15,149 nt of DNA from Flavobacteriales bacterium (GCA_030728235.1 JANRAA010000184.1:1-15149); one strand, 5' to 3'; positions 1 to 7,228 are shown, numbered from the stretch's first letter. Made by a program: numbers and translations. Notes: generated from the letters alone by a model not told the origin.

Positions 1-1160
1 GCCGTAACCAGGGCCTCTCCTATTCCCAGAGAAGTCAATACTTCATCGGTCTTATAGAAATCAGAAACTGGGTAGTTTTCTGCTGTTTTCGAAATTGCTT
101 TTCTGTCTTTCGCAGTGAAAGCTCTTAAGGCGTGTTGCACCTTCAAACCCAGTTGACCGAGAATGGCATCAGGCACATCAGTTGGGTCTTGCGTGCAGAA
201 ATAAACGCCCACAGCTTTTGAACGAATGAGTTTGATGATCGCTTCCATTTGATCCATCAGAGCGCTGCTTGCTTCACGGAACACCAGGTGCGCTTCATCT
301 ATAAAAATGCAGAGTTTAGGTTTTTCCGCATCACCCTCTTCAGGGAAAGTTGCATAGACTTCTGCAAGCAGGCTGAGCATGAAAGTCGAGAACAATTTTG
401 GGCGATCTTGAATATCTGTAAGACGAAGGATAGAAATCATTCCTTTCCCATCCTTCATTCTGCAGAGATCTTTCACATCGAACGAACGTTCGCCAAAAAA
501 AACATCGGCACCCTGCTGTTCAATTTCAATTATTTTCCGAGCGATTGCGCCGATAGATGTTGGAGAAACAAAGCCATATTCTTTGGATATTTCCTCTTTG
601 CCATCATCCATGAGGTATTGCATCACCTGTCTGACATCTTTTAGGTCGATGAGAGGCAGACGTTTATCGTCACAATATTTAAAAATCACAGCCATCACAC
701 CAGCTTGAGTGTCGTTGAGGTCGAGAATTTTCGAGAATAGCACTGGGCCGAATTCAGAGACGGTTGCACGCAGGCGCACCCCGGGTTCATTCGACAGCGA
801 GAGCAATTCAACCGGCATTGCTTCGGCCACATAGGGTTCACCGATTGCGGCATGACGCCAAGTTATATGATCGTTCACTTGTCCTGGTTGTGCCAATCCA
901 CTCAGGTCACCTTTCAAATCCATCAGCAAGCAAGGAATACCCTTCATAGATAGCTGTTCGGCCATCACTTGAAGTGTTTTTGTTTTACCTGTACCAGTGG
1001 CACCCGCTATTAAACCATGACGGTTCAGCGTTTTTAGAGGTATTTTAACTTGTGCTCCTTCAACTGGTTCACCATCGAGTTTTGCTACACCGAGTACAAA
1101 ACTATCGTGTTTGTGCGTATAGCCAGCGGCTATCGATTCCAGGAATTTTTCTTTGCTCAT
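1..1160 (-). CDS. DUF853 / HerA-like P-loop ATPase (3' end cut by window edge)
   Basis: The reading frame opens at ATG 1160-1158 and stays open to base 1 (386 complete codons), so the C-terminus is missing. A P-loop GATGTGKT lies at residues 53-60, preceded by a beta-rich N-terminus. The Walker B strand CIFIDEAH follows, with Asp288 and Glu289. A later segment reading VYFCTQDPTDVPDAILGQLG matches the conserved C-terminal part of the DUF853 family (E. coli YjgR and relatives, about 500 aa), related to HerA/FtsK-type hexameric ATPases. The family's cellular role is poorly known; a DNA- or protein-translocating ATPase is inferred from the fold only. No signal peptide or membrane segment is visible, so it should be cytoplasmic. 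The gene lies 3' of a strong terminator on the same strand and is probably transcribed from its own promoter in the 77-bp gap, where I see no clear promoter box. Confidence 0.9.
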   Translation of the reverse strand, partial: MSKEKFLESIAAGYTHKHDSFVLGVAKLDGEPVEGAQVKIPLKTLNRHGLIAGATGTGKTKTLQVMAEQLSMKGIPCLLMDLKGDLSGLAQPGQVNDHITWRHAAIGEPYVAEAMPVELLSLSNEPGVRLRATVSEFGPVLFSKILDLNDTQAGVMAVIFKYCDDKRLPLIDLKDVRQVMQYLMDDGKEEISKEYGFVSPTSIGAIARKIIEIEQQGADVFFGERSFDVKDLCRMKDGKGMISILRLTDIQDRPKLFSTFMLSLLAEVYATFPEEGDAEKPKLCIFIDEAHLVFREASSALMDQMEAIIKLIRSKAVGVYFCTQDPTDVPDAILGQLGLKVQHALRAFTAKDRKAISKTAENYPVSDFYKTDEVLTSLGIGEALVT

Positions 1161-1192
1161 TGAAAATAAAATATGCGATTCGAAATTAATGA

Positions 1193-1218
1193 AAAAGGCC
1201 CGAATGACCGGGCCTTTT
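1193..1218 (-). terminator. Intrinsic terminator ending the six-gene minus-strand operon
   Basis: A perfect 10-bp inverted repeat (1193-1202 with 1209-1218, loop 1203-1208) has a GC core (GGCCCG/CGGGCC) flanked by A and T runs. Read on the minus strand, the stem is followed by TTTTT, giving a textbook rho-independent terminator about 20 nt after the stop codon of the gene at 1238-1498. The plus-strand reading also ends in TTTT, so it may work in both directions. It separates the upstream operon from the DUF853 gene. Confidence 0.9.
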
Positions 1219-1237
1219 CTTTGCAATGGGGCAATGC

Positions 1238-1498
1238 TTACTTAGAAGCTGCCCATTTGCGAATTTCAGTGCGAAACCACTCATCAGCTGCTTCAGTCCA
1301 TTTGAAGTTATCGCGGATGTAAGACATCGTATCTTTTTCGATATCAGTGTAGCTGCTTCCATCTTTCACAGCATCAAGCAACTGAGCGGCATCTTCTTTC
1401 GAGATGCGACCGTCGCCACCGCCAGATGTCAGTTTTTCAGCAAGTTCTATCAACTCACCGTCGTACTTTTTACCATCGATTGTTTTGTAGTAGGCCAT
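1238..1498 (-). CDS. Small conserved hypothetical protein with EF-hand-like loop
   Basis: This is an 86-aa soluble protein with no signal peptide. It starts with MAYYKTIDGKKYD and ends in a Trp-rich helix containing ADEWFRTEIRKWAA. Its middle contains GGGDGRISKED, which resembles the second half of an EF-hand loop (Asp, Gly, Ile and a downstream acidic residue in the right places). The first two metal ligands are replaced by Ser and Gly, so calcium binding is doubtful. It resembles small conserved proteins of unknown function found in several bacterial phyla; I cannot name a family. It is the last gene of the operon, 33 nt after the DUF937-like gene and just before the terminator at 1193-1218. 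Confidence 0.75.
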   Translation of the reverse strand: MAYYKTIDGKKYDGELIELAEKLTSGGGDGRISKEDAAQLLDAVKDGSSYTDIEKDTMSYIRDNFKWTEAADEWFRTEIRKWAASK

Positions 1499-1516
1499 GG
1501 TTTAAATATTTAAGAA

Positions 1517-1528
1517 TTATACAATTGC
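1517..1528. repeat. Possible half-copy of the palindromic repeat arm
   Basis: The 12-mer TTATACAATTGC in the spacer between the two small genes is identical to the right-arm sequence of the palindromic repeat at 10218-10229. No second arm is visible next to it. It may be a decayed remnant or chance in AT-rich DNA. Confidence 0.2.
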
Positions 1529-1531
1529 AAC

Positions 1532-1963
1532 TTACTTAAAAAATCCACCCAAAAGGTTTTTCGCTTTATCCAACATTCCACCGGCGTCTCCGCTGATCAA
1601 AGAAGTTAGACTTTCGGCATCGAACTTACCTCCTAGTTTTCCGTTGATTACTTCCATAATCATAGGGACGATTTTTCCTGCAATGCCTGAAGAAGCATCG
1701 GCGTTGATGTTTAAGCCTGAAGACAGTTTACCAGTAAGTTGAGACACGATATCTTTCACCATAGGGTTATTGAGATCGAAGCCACCTTTGAAGAGATTTT
1801 GCACCCCGTCGAGGTTTCCGCTCATCACTTCGCTCATGATTGAATCTTTAACAGATTCTCCTGACATAGAGACAACATCATCGACTTTGTCTGCGCCAAC
1901 GCCATTGTTTTGCAACAAATCGCCAACTTGTCCTTTCAGGCCTTGAAGAAGATTATCTAACAT
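1532..1963 (-). CDS. DUF937-like small helical protein
   Basis: This 143-aa protein has no signal peptide, no Cys, and a run of amphipathic segments rich in Leu, Gly, Asp and Lys. It contains repeated LLQG/LLQNN/LLGG patterns and a central IAGKIVPMIMEVINGKLGG segment that resembles the DUF937 (YidB-like) family, in which short Gly-rich turns separate helices. The family's function is unknown. The start ATG 1963-1961 lies 24 nt after the coiled-coil gene, and 33 nt separate it from the 86-aa gene that follows, so it is very probably cotranscribed. The family call is from general sequence character and is tentative; that it is a real gene is more secure. Confidence 0.7.
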   Translation of the reverse strand: MLDNLLQGLKGQVGDLLQNNGVGADKVDDVVSMSGESVKDSIMSEVMSGNLDGVQNLFKGGFDLNNPMVKDIVSQLTGKLSSGLNINADASSGIAGKIVPMIMEVINGKLGGKFDAESLTSLISGDAGGMLDKAKNLLGGFFK

Positions 1964-1987
1964 ATTGAAATAAGACTAATTGGTTAC

Positions 1988-2647
1988 TTAGTTTGAGACA
2001 GACCTTTTAAGGTTGGTCATCTCCTCTTTCAATTTCTCTAGCGCCAATTTGGCTTGAGTAATTTTTTCCTTTTGGACTTGAGTTTTAGGGGCATTTGACT
2101 CAGCGTCTTTCGCCAACTTTTCTTCTGCATTGGCGATTTTTGCTTCTGCGACACGAATTTGCTCCGCGATTTCAGACAAGCGGTAGTTGGCTCGAATTTT
2201 ATTTGCTTCGAGTCGATTCTCTGGCGCCAACGTTTTTATTTCTTCTGGTTTGCTTTCAAGAATTTCTTTCACTCTCTCTTCACCACCTTCCACGCTCTCG
2301 CGGTAGTTTTCCATCATGCGTTCTTTTCGCGCAGCTTTTTCATTTTCAGCCTCTTCGCGAACTCGTTCTAAACTTTTCCCTTTGTCTTGCTCGCCTATAG
2401 TCTTGGTTTTACCAGATCCTGAAAGGTCGGTAGAAGAGCCTATTTCACGCTTTCTTTTATCGACATCGATATGTTTCACTTGTTTTTCATTCTCTTGAAA
2501 AACATGCTTATCAACTTTTGTTTTGGCCTTATCGGCTTCTGTTTTAACCTTTATTTCTTTCTGATCTTCTTTTTTCGGAGCTTCTTTTTGGGCTATTGAT
2601 GCAGAAGCAAGGAAGATTGAAAACGTAATGAGAGTAATTTTTTTCAT
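1988..2647 (-). CDS. Secreted, highly charged coiled-coil protein
   Basis: This 219-aa protein has a clear signal peptide (MKKITLITFSIFLASASIAQ, cleavage expected near residue 19-20). The mature part is dominated by Lys and Glu. Residues about 22-80 look disordered and Lys-rich. Residues about 88-135 and 143-217 have heptad-like spacing of Leu, Ile and Ala (for example IAEQIRVAEAKIANAEEKLA), which suggests long helices or coiled coils. There is no lipobox or later membrane segment, so it is probably periplasmic. Its ATG shares one base (2647) with the TGA of the preceding lipoprotein gene (TGATG), a translational-coupling arrangement. I recognise no family; a structural or scaffolding role is only a guess. 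Confidence 0.8.
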   Translation of the reverse strand: MKKITLITFSIFLASASIAQKEAPKKEDQKEIKVKTEADKAKTKVDKHVFQENEKQVKHIDVDKRKREIGSSTDLSGSGKTKTIGEQDKGKSLERVREEAENEKAARKERMMENYRESVEGGEERVKEILESKPEEIKTLAPENRLEANKIRANYRLSEIAEQIRVAEAKIANAEEKLAKDAESNAPKTQVQKEKITQAKLALEKLKEEMTNLKRSVSN

Positions 2648-2862
2648 CAGTTCAAATCGTTTAAGGCGTTTTCTAGAGCAGCAGCTGTAGAGTCTACTTT
2701 CTGCATCGATGCTTCAATTGCATCATTTACTTCTTCAACAGTAGGAGCTGCTTCAGCTTCGGTAACCATTTCAGGAGCTTTGGTTTCTTCTGCAGCGGGC
2801 TGAGAGCCACAAGAACAGAGAAAAGCTGTAAATAAGGTAAAGATTAAAAGTTTCATTTTCAT
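2647..2862 (-). CDS. Small acidic lipoprotein
   Basis: This 71-aa protein begins MKMKLLIFTLFTAFLCSCGS, a type II signal peptide with lipobox LCSC and the lipidated Cys at residue 18. The short mature part is rich in Ala and Glu and ends in an amphipathic helix (about residues 41-71, VEEVNDAIEASMQKVDSTAA). It should be anchored in the inner or outer membrane and exposed to the periplasm. It lies 10 nt after the YugP-like peptidase gene and overlaps the next gene by one base (TGATG), so it probably acts with the secreted coiled-coil protein. No family is recognised; it is too short for the helix to indicate a function. Confidence 0.8.
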   Translation of the reverse strand: MKMKLLIFTLFTAFLCSCGSQPAAEETKAPEMVTEAEAAPTVEEVNDAIEASMQKVDSTAAALENALNDLN

Positions 2863-2872
2863 TTTTTACGAA

Positions 2873-3559
2873 TTATCGACGACGATTCAAATATATCGAA
2901 AGATAATACAATAACGTAGCAAGGCTTCCGATAGCCGACACAACATACGTGAGTGCCGCCCACTTCAACGAATCTTTAGACGCTGCATACTCCTCCGAGG
3001 TCACAATATGTTTTTCTTTCACCCAGGCCAAAGCCCTTCGGGAAGCATCAAATTCAACCGGTAATGTAATGAAAGCGAACAACGTAGTGAGGGCAAACAA
3101 TCCAATTCCGATGAGAAGCAGTTGAGGAAAAACCTGAATCATCAAAATACCTGCGATTAAAATCCACTGCAAGAATCTTGATGTAACGCTAACAATGGGC
3201 ACTAGTTTAGAGCGCATTTGCAGCCATGCATATCCTTTGGCGTGTTGCACCGCATGTCCGCACTCATGTGCAGCCACCGCAGCAGCAGCAGCATTTCTTT
3301 CGTTGTACACCACCGCGCTCAGATTCACCGTTTTATTCGCTGGGTTGTAGTGGTCAGTTAACGAGCCGTTTACAGACATCACTTTGACATCATGGATACC
3401 AAAAACATTGAGCATTTGTTCGGCAACTTCTTTTCCACTTAGTCCGGATTTCAGCGACAATTTCGAATACTTCTCGAACTTCGATTTCAGTCGATTGCTC
3501 ACCAGCGATCCTATCAGAGCCATTGCGATACCGATGATATAGATACCCATGTAGTTCAT
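2873..3559 (-). CDS. YugP-like membrane zinc metallopeptidase
   Basis: This 228-aa protein matches the neutral zinc metallopeptidase family typified by Bacillus YugP (Zn_peptidase_2), close to its usual length of about 225-230 aa. Visible hallmarks are an N-terminal membrane helix (residues 4-22), the zinc-binding motif HECGH at residues 98-102 inside AAHECGHAVQHA, two or three hydrophobic segments after residue 125, and LPVEFDASRRA at 166-176 with the expected acidic third-ligand region. A final hydrophobic segment precedes a basic tail. The substrate is not known. The start ATG 3559-3557 is one base after the TGA of the upstream oxidoreductase gene, so the two are almost certainly cotranscribed; a second ATG at codon 4 is possible. 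Confidence 0.92.
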   Translation of the reverse strand: MNYMGIYIIGIAMALIGSLVSNRLKSKFEKYSKLSLKSGLSGKEVAEQMLNVFGIHDVKVMSVNGSLTDHYNPANKTVNLSAVVYNERNAAAAAVAAHECGHAVQHAKGYAWLQMRSKLVPIVSVTSRFLQWILIAGILMIQVFPQLLLIGIGLFALTTLFAFITLPVEFDASRRALAWVKEKHIVTSEEYAASKDSLKWAALTYVVSAIGSLATLLYYLSIYLNRRR

Positions 3560-3560
3560 A

Positions 3561-5129
3561 TCAATTCAAATTAGGGGCGGCGCCCAAGTTAGGACAAGTT
3601 ACAATTTCGTTTACACCATTGAAGTTGACTGTTGTTTTTTGATATCCGAAGATATCGCTTAGGTCTTTGGCTTGATAAAAATCGCTTGTATTCATCTTCA
3701 AATCCGAAAGATTGAATTCACAAGGGTGTTCGTAACCGGCTGCATGTGTAAGTTCGAGGAGTTCCTTTCTAAAGTAAGTCAAGTAATTACCGGCCCTTTC
3801 ACTTTTCTCTGGGACTAATAGTCCGCGCTGGAGCCAATGGTTTTGGGTTGCTACACCCGCAGGACAAGTATTCGTATGGCATTTTTGCGCCTGAATGCAA
3901 CCGATGCTGAGCATTGCTTCTCGCGCAACCTGAACAACATCCGCCCCCAGGGCGAAAGCCATAGCCGCCTTCGATGGAAAACCAAGTTTTCCTGAAGCAA
4001 TAAAGACCACCTTTTTTTCAAGTCCGAACGATTGGAAGATCTTATAAATTTCAGAGAACGCGTATAAAAAAGGCAGAGAGACATGGTGTGCGAACGAAGG
4101 CGGTGCGGCTCCTGTTCCACCCTCACCACCATCGATTGTAATGAAGTCTGGCCCCTTGCCAGATCGTGCCATTATTTCAGCCAATTCGTGCCACATTTCA
4201 AGCTTACCAACTGCCGATTTGATTCCTACCGGGAGGCCAGTTAGCTCGGTCATTTCTTCAATAAAGTCTACCATTTCGCTCACAGTCGAAAACGCCGAAT
4301 GGTGAGCTGGGGAGATTACATCTTTACCCATTTCCACCCCGCGGATCTCAGCGATTTCATGGTCAATCTTGGCAGCTGGGAGGACACCTCCTTTTCCAGG
4401 TTTCGCCCCTTGAGAAAGTTTCAGTTCTAAGGCACGGACAAACGTATTTTCCGAAGTAAGTTTAAGAAGTTTCTCACGTGAGAACGAGCCATCGAGGTTT
4501 CGCACGCCAAAATACCCCGTACCGATTTGAAAGACCACATCACCCCCATGTTTGTGATAAGGCGACAAACCACCTTCTCCTGTATTTTGGTAGCTACCGC
4601 TTCTTTTCGCGCCAATGTTGAGAGCGCTCACTGCCGCTGCGGAGAGCGACCCATAGCTCATGGCTGAAATATTGATAACAGAGCGAGGGCGAAAAGGTCG
4701 AGCGCGGTGGGATCCAATTACCTTAGCACAAGGGACAAAAAAGTGGTCAGAGAGATTGACATGATTTTCAGGAAGAACCTTTGGGAACATCGCCGGTTTG
4801 ATGAACAGATAATTCGTAGCTGTTTGATCTTGGTCCGACCCGAATCCCTCGTAGTTATTTTCTCTTTTGGACGTTGCGTATATCCACGTTCGTTCTGATC
4901 TATTGAAAGGCAGTTCCTCGCGATTGTTTGCAACGATGTACTGACGCAATTCTGGGCCAACTTTTTCAAGGAGGTATCTGAAATGTCCGACAACTGGGAA
5001 GTTTCTCAGAATGGTATGTTTCCTTGTAATGAAAAGGTCATGAATAAGCACGATTACGACCAGTGCTGCGGGGATGAACCACCAATGGAAATGGGAAAAC
5101 ACCGAGAGGATGAAGGGGGAATTAGACAT
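3561..5129 (-). CDS. FMN-binding glutamate-synthase-like oxidoreductase, membrane-anchored
   Basis: Starting at ATG 5129-5127 the product has 522 aa. The frame can be extended to a TTG at 5216, but that codon lies inside a hairpin repeat and the extra 29 residues look non-coding. A hydrophobic helix (residues about 15-35, after FHWWFIPAA) suggests a membrane anchor. The rest is the FMN-binding central domain of the glutamate synthase large subunit (GltB type, COG0069): SAMSYGSLS near 155, GAKPGKGG near 241, ITIDGGEGGTGAAP near 330, SGKLGFPSKAAMAFALGAD near 380, and a C-x5-C-x4-C cluster at Cys411, 417 and 422 matching the 3Fe-4S ligands. The amidotransferase domain and a GltD partner are absent, so classical ammonia transfer from glutamine is not expected; family members are usually called FMN-binding glutamate synthase family proteins of uncertain substrate. 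It is the first gene of the operon. Confidence 0.93.
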   Translation of the reverse strand: MSNSPFILSVFSHFHWWFIPAALVVIVLIHDLFITRKHTILRNFPVVGHFRYLLEKVGPELRQYIVANNREELPFNRSERTWIYATSKRENNYEGFGSDQDQTATNYLFIKPAMFPKVLPENHVNLSDHFFVPCAKVIGSHRARPFRPRSVINISAMSYGSLSAAAVSALNIGAKRSGSYQNTGEGGLSPYHKHGGDVVFQIGTGYFGVRNLDGSFSREKLLKLTSENTFVRALELKLSQGAKPGKGGVLPAAKIDHEIAEIRGVEMGKDVISPAHHSAFSTVSEMVDFIEEMTELTGLPVGIKSAVGKLEMWHELAEIMARSGKGPDFITIDGGEGGTGAAPPSFAHHVSLPFLYAFSEIYKIFQSFGLEKKVVFIASGKLGFPSKAAMAFALGADVVQVAREAMLSIGCIQAQKCHTNTCPAGVATQNHWLQRGLLVPEKSERAGNYLTYFRKELLELTHAAGYEHPCEFNLSDLKMNTSDFYQAKDLSDIFGYQKTTVNFNGVNEIVTCPNLGAAPNLN

Positions 5130-5186
5130 GATTGGGGTATTGGGGGGTAAAATTAGGGTTTGTAGGTGGAGATGGGAAATTTCGAC

Positions 5187-5217
5187 CAAATTCAATTTTG
5201 AATAACTTATCCGCAAT
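5187..5217 (-). promoter_or_regulatory. Possible Bacteroidota-type promoter for the minus-strand operon
   Basis: Read on the minus strand, ATTG at 5217-5214 is followed after 19 nt by TGAATTTG at 5194-5187, close to the Bacteroidota consensus TTTG-N19-TAnnTTTG (one mismatch in each box). Transcription would start near 5180, giving a leader of about 50 nt before ATG 5129. The upstream box lies inside the palindromic repeat. This is pattern matching only. Confidence 0.3.
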
Positions 5218-5252
5218 TGTGTAAAAAACTCTTGTATACAATTGCGGATAAG
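5206..5252. repeat. Palindromic interspersed repeat, copy A
   Basis: The 18-nt arms 5206-5223 and 5235-5252 pair over their whole length with one G-T pair (5221/5237) and an 11-nt loop. The core arm is TTATCCGCAATTGT. It sits between the divergent glutamate-synthase-like and polyphosphate kinase genes. Two further copies occur at 10192-10235 and 10267-10318, with the same length (44-45 nt without flanking extensions) and the same A-rich loop side. No target-site duplication is evident. Confidence 0.88.
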
Positions 5253-5299
5253 TAAGAAATGACAAAAATTGTAGTTCTTTACAAATCAATAGACCTCCT

Positions 5300-6187
5300 A
5301 TGAATCAACCCTCTTCCCACCGTTTTGACGGATCCAAAAAGTTTGTTCAAGCTGAAAACTCACCGGAACCAAAAGACAAAATGAAATCCAAAGAAGCTGA
5401 TGTTATTATTGCTGAAAATGCTAAATGGCTCGACGGTTATCAAGAGCGACTTTTCGCTTCAGGAGAAAGGTCGGTTTTAATTGTGCTTCAAGCGATGGAT
5501 GCTGCAGGAAAAGATGGCACCCTACGCAGACTGTTAACGGGTGTAAATCCGCAAGGTATTGTTGTGACCAGTTTTAAAAGACCTACTCCTGAGGAGGTCA
5601 ATCATGACTTTTTATGGCGGGTTCAGAAAGCTTTACCACAGAAGGGGTATATTGGAGTTTTCAACCGCAGCCACTATGAAGAAGTGCTTGTAACCAGAGT
5701 TCATCCTGAATTTATACTTGCTCAGCACAACCCGGGTGTTTCGTCAAAAGATGGGAAGATAACCTTACCTAAAGATTTCTGGAAAAATCGTTTTGCAGCC
5801 ATTCGCGCCTTTGAAAAGCACCTCACTGAAAGTGGAACCATAATTATTAAGTTCTTTTTGAACGTATCCAAAGACGAACAAAAGAAACGCTTGGTTGACC
5901 GCATGACAACACCCGAGAAGAATTGGAAATTCAATATCACGGATATAAAGGAGCGTCAGCATTGGAAGGAGTATATGTCTGCGTACGAAGAGATGATCAA
6001 TGAAACCGCTTGTGAACATGCACCCTGGTACGTCATTCCTGCCGATGACAAAGACAATATGCGCGCACTTGTTTCAACCGCTGTTCGAGACGTATTGAGC
6101 AAGTATCCAGTTGATTACCCCGATGCTGTGGCAACAATCGAGCAAGAGTTAAAAGAAGCAGAAGTATTGCTAAAGATGGAAGATTAA
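5300..6187 (+). CDS. ppk2: Polyphosphate kinase 2 family protein (polyphosphate:nucleotide phosphotransferase)
   Basis: This 295-aa protein has the full PPK2 domain. The Walker A-type loop is MDAAGKDGT at residues 66-74. It is followed by GVNPQG (81-86), SFKRPTPEEVNHDFLWR (91-107), the Walker B-type region IGVFNRSHYEEVL (118-130), and the lid region DRMTTPEKNWKF (200-211). PPK2 enzymes move phosphate between polyphosphate and nucleoside mono- or diphosphates in the cytoplasm. The NPQG/TSFK/HDFLWR signature fits the PPK2_rel_1 (TIGR03709) group, which includes class III enzymes acting on AMP and ADP; the class is inferred. The ATG at 5300 has no Shine-Dalgarno sequence (the upstream CCTCC is the wrong strand sense). 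It is divergent from the operon on its left, and its stop overlaps the convergent lipoprotein gene by 4 nt. Confidence 0.95.
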   Translation: MNQPSSHRFDGSKKFVQAENSPEPKDKMKSKEADVIIAENAKWLDGYQERLFASGERSVLIVLQAMDAAGKDGTLRRLLTGVNPQGIVVTSFKRPTPEEVNHDFLWRVQKALPQKGYIGVFNRSHYEEVLVTRVHPEFILAQHNPGVSSKDGKITLPKDFWKNRFAAIRAFEKHLTESGTIIIKFFLNVSKDEQKKRLVDRMTTPEKNWKFNITDIKERQHWKEYMSAYEEMINETACEHAPWYVIPADDKDNMRALVSTAVRDVLSKYPVDYPDAVATIEQELKEAEVLLKMED

Positions 6188-7215
6188 GGAATTTGAAGTT
6201 TCAAGAATATTGGCAGGTGATCACTGTAGCCGCCGTAATAATTGTTTCCTCCATATGTCCGATTTGGTGTTGTAACCCCCTTATCATTGGTATACATCAT
6301 CCAATCGTGTTTGATAATCTTGACACTGTTTTGAACGACATCCACACCTTGTCCGTCTGTTAAAGCTTTCGAAACCATGAATTGATCCAAGCATCCCCAC
6401 TCACCCTTGTAGCTATAAGACCCTTCTCCGTTTTTCGACATCATCCACATTAAGTTTGTGAGCATGCCCTCATTCGCGTTCTTAGCCATCAAAACATCTC
6501 TTACGCTTTTATCATTCGGGTAATCGTTGAAGTCGCCCATCAGTAGGATTTGAGCATTTCGATCTAACATTAAAACAGATTCAACTGAATTCTTCACATT
6601 ATTTGCTACTGTTAGTCTGTTCGGCTCAGATTCCATTTGTCCACCGCTGCGGGATGGCCAATGGTTCACGTAAACATGCAATGGTTGTCCGCCTACTTCG
6701 CCCGCGGCGTGCATCACAAGCCTGGTATTCGGTCTATCTCCTGACGGTAAAGTCGATTTTATCAATTCAACAACCTCCAGCTTCACACGTGAAGGATTGT
6801 AGAGGATAGCCACATCAATTCCACGATCGTCTGGACTATCTGCATGTAAGATGCTGTAGTTGGTGCCTTTAAAGTTTTCACTAGCCACGAGGTCTTTCAG
6901 AACTTGGAGGTTCTCGATTTCACAAAGTCCAATTACATCGGGCATGAACGTATCACATGCACGAATCACCTTACCGATATTCACCAACTTTTGATTGTAG
7001 CGTTCTTTTGTCCATGCTTTCTCACTTCCAGGAGTGAATTCATCATCATTTATTGCTGGGTCATCTGAAGTATCGAACAGATTTTCAACATTATAAAACA
7101 TGACACTCAAACTTTTTGAGTCGTTGTTCACCAGAGCAGGTTTCACATCACTGCAAGAAAACAGCAAAGAAGAAAAAAGTGCAGTTGTTGAAAGGAAAGC
7201 AAAAAATCGCAACAT
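6184..7215 (-). CDS. Endonuclease/exonuclease/phosphatase family lipoprotein
   Basis: This 343-aa protein begins with a lipoprotein signal peptide: hydrophobic residues 4-19, then LFSC with the lipidated Cys at 21. The catalytic fold of the EEP (DNase I-like) superfamily follows. VMFYNVENLFD places Asn42 and metal-binding Glu44; GLCEIENL has Glu99 and Glu101; VNHWPSR has His185; LLMGDFNDYP has Asp228 and Asn230; YSDHLP has Asp332 and His333. All expected active-site residues are present, so it should be an active phosphodiesterase or phosphatase facing the periplasm or cell surface; nucleic acid is a plausible substrate but lipid phosphates are also possible. The stop codon is shared across a 4-nt tail-to-tail overlap with ppk2. 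The start (ATG 7215-7213) is divergent from the DUF5916 gene across a 69-bp gap. Confidence 0.9.
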   Translation of the reverse strand: MLRFFAFLSTTALFSSLLFSCSDVKPALVNNDSKSLSVMFYNVENLFDTSDDPAINDDEFTPGSEKAWTKERYNQKLVNIGKVIRACDTFMPDVIGLCEIENLQVLKDLVASENFKGTNYSILHADSPDDRGIDVAILYNPSRVKLEVVELIKSTLPSGDRPNTRLVMHAAGEVGGQPLHVYVNHWPSRSGGQMESEPNRLTVANNVKNSVESVLMLDRNAQILLMGDFNDYPNDKSVRDVLMAKNANEGMLTNLMWMMSKNGEGSYSYKGEWGCLDQFMVSKALTDGQGVDVVQNSVKIIKHDWMMYTNDKGVTTPNRTYGGNNYYGGYSDHLPIFLKLQIP

Positions 7216-7220
7216 AAGAT

Positions 7221-7228
7221 TACCTTTG
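7221..7228 (+). promoter_or_regulatory. Possible -7 box for the DUF5916 gene
   Basis: TACCTTTG matches the Bacteroidota -7 consensus TAnnTTTG exactly and lies 57 nt before the ATG at 7285. No TTTG-like -33 box is seen at the expected distance, so this may be chance. Confidence 0.25.

Noticed and set aside
249..644. Plus-strand open frame of 131 codons
   Set aside because: It lies antisense to the DUF853 ATPase gene, which has clear Walker A and B motifs in its own frame; the plus-strand translation has no recognisable domain.
3851..4132. Minus-strand open frame of 93 codons inside the oxidoreductase gene
   Set aside because: It is in another phase of a well-supported gene, Arg-rich and without family features.
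5130..5216. 29-residue N-terminal extension of the glutamate-synthase-like protein from TTG 5216
   Set aside because: The TTG lies inside a palindromic repeat, the extra residues do not resemble the family, and a membrane helix begins soon after ATG 5129.
5291..5299. CCTCC before the ppk2 start as a ribosome binding site
   Set aside because: It has the sequence of the 16S rRNA tail rather than its complement, so it cannot pair with the ribosome.
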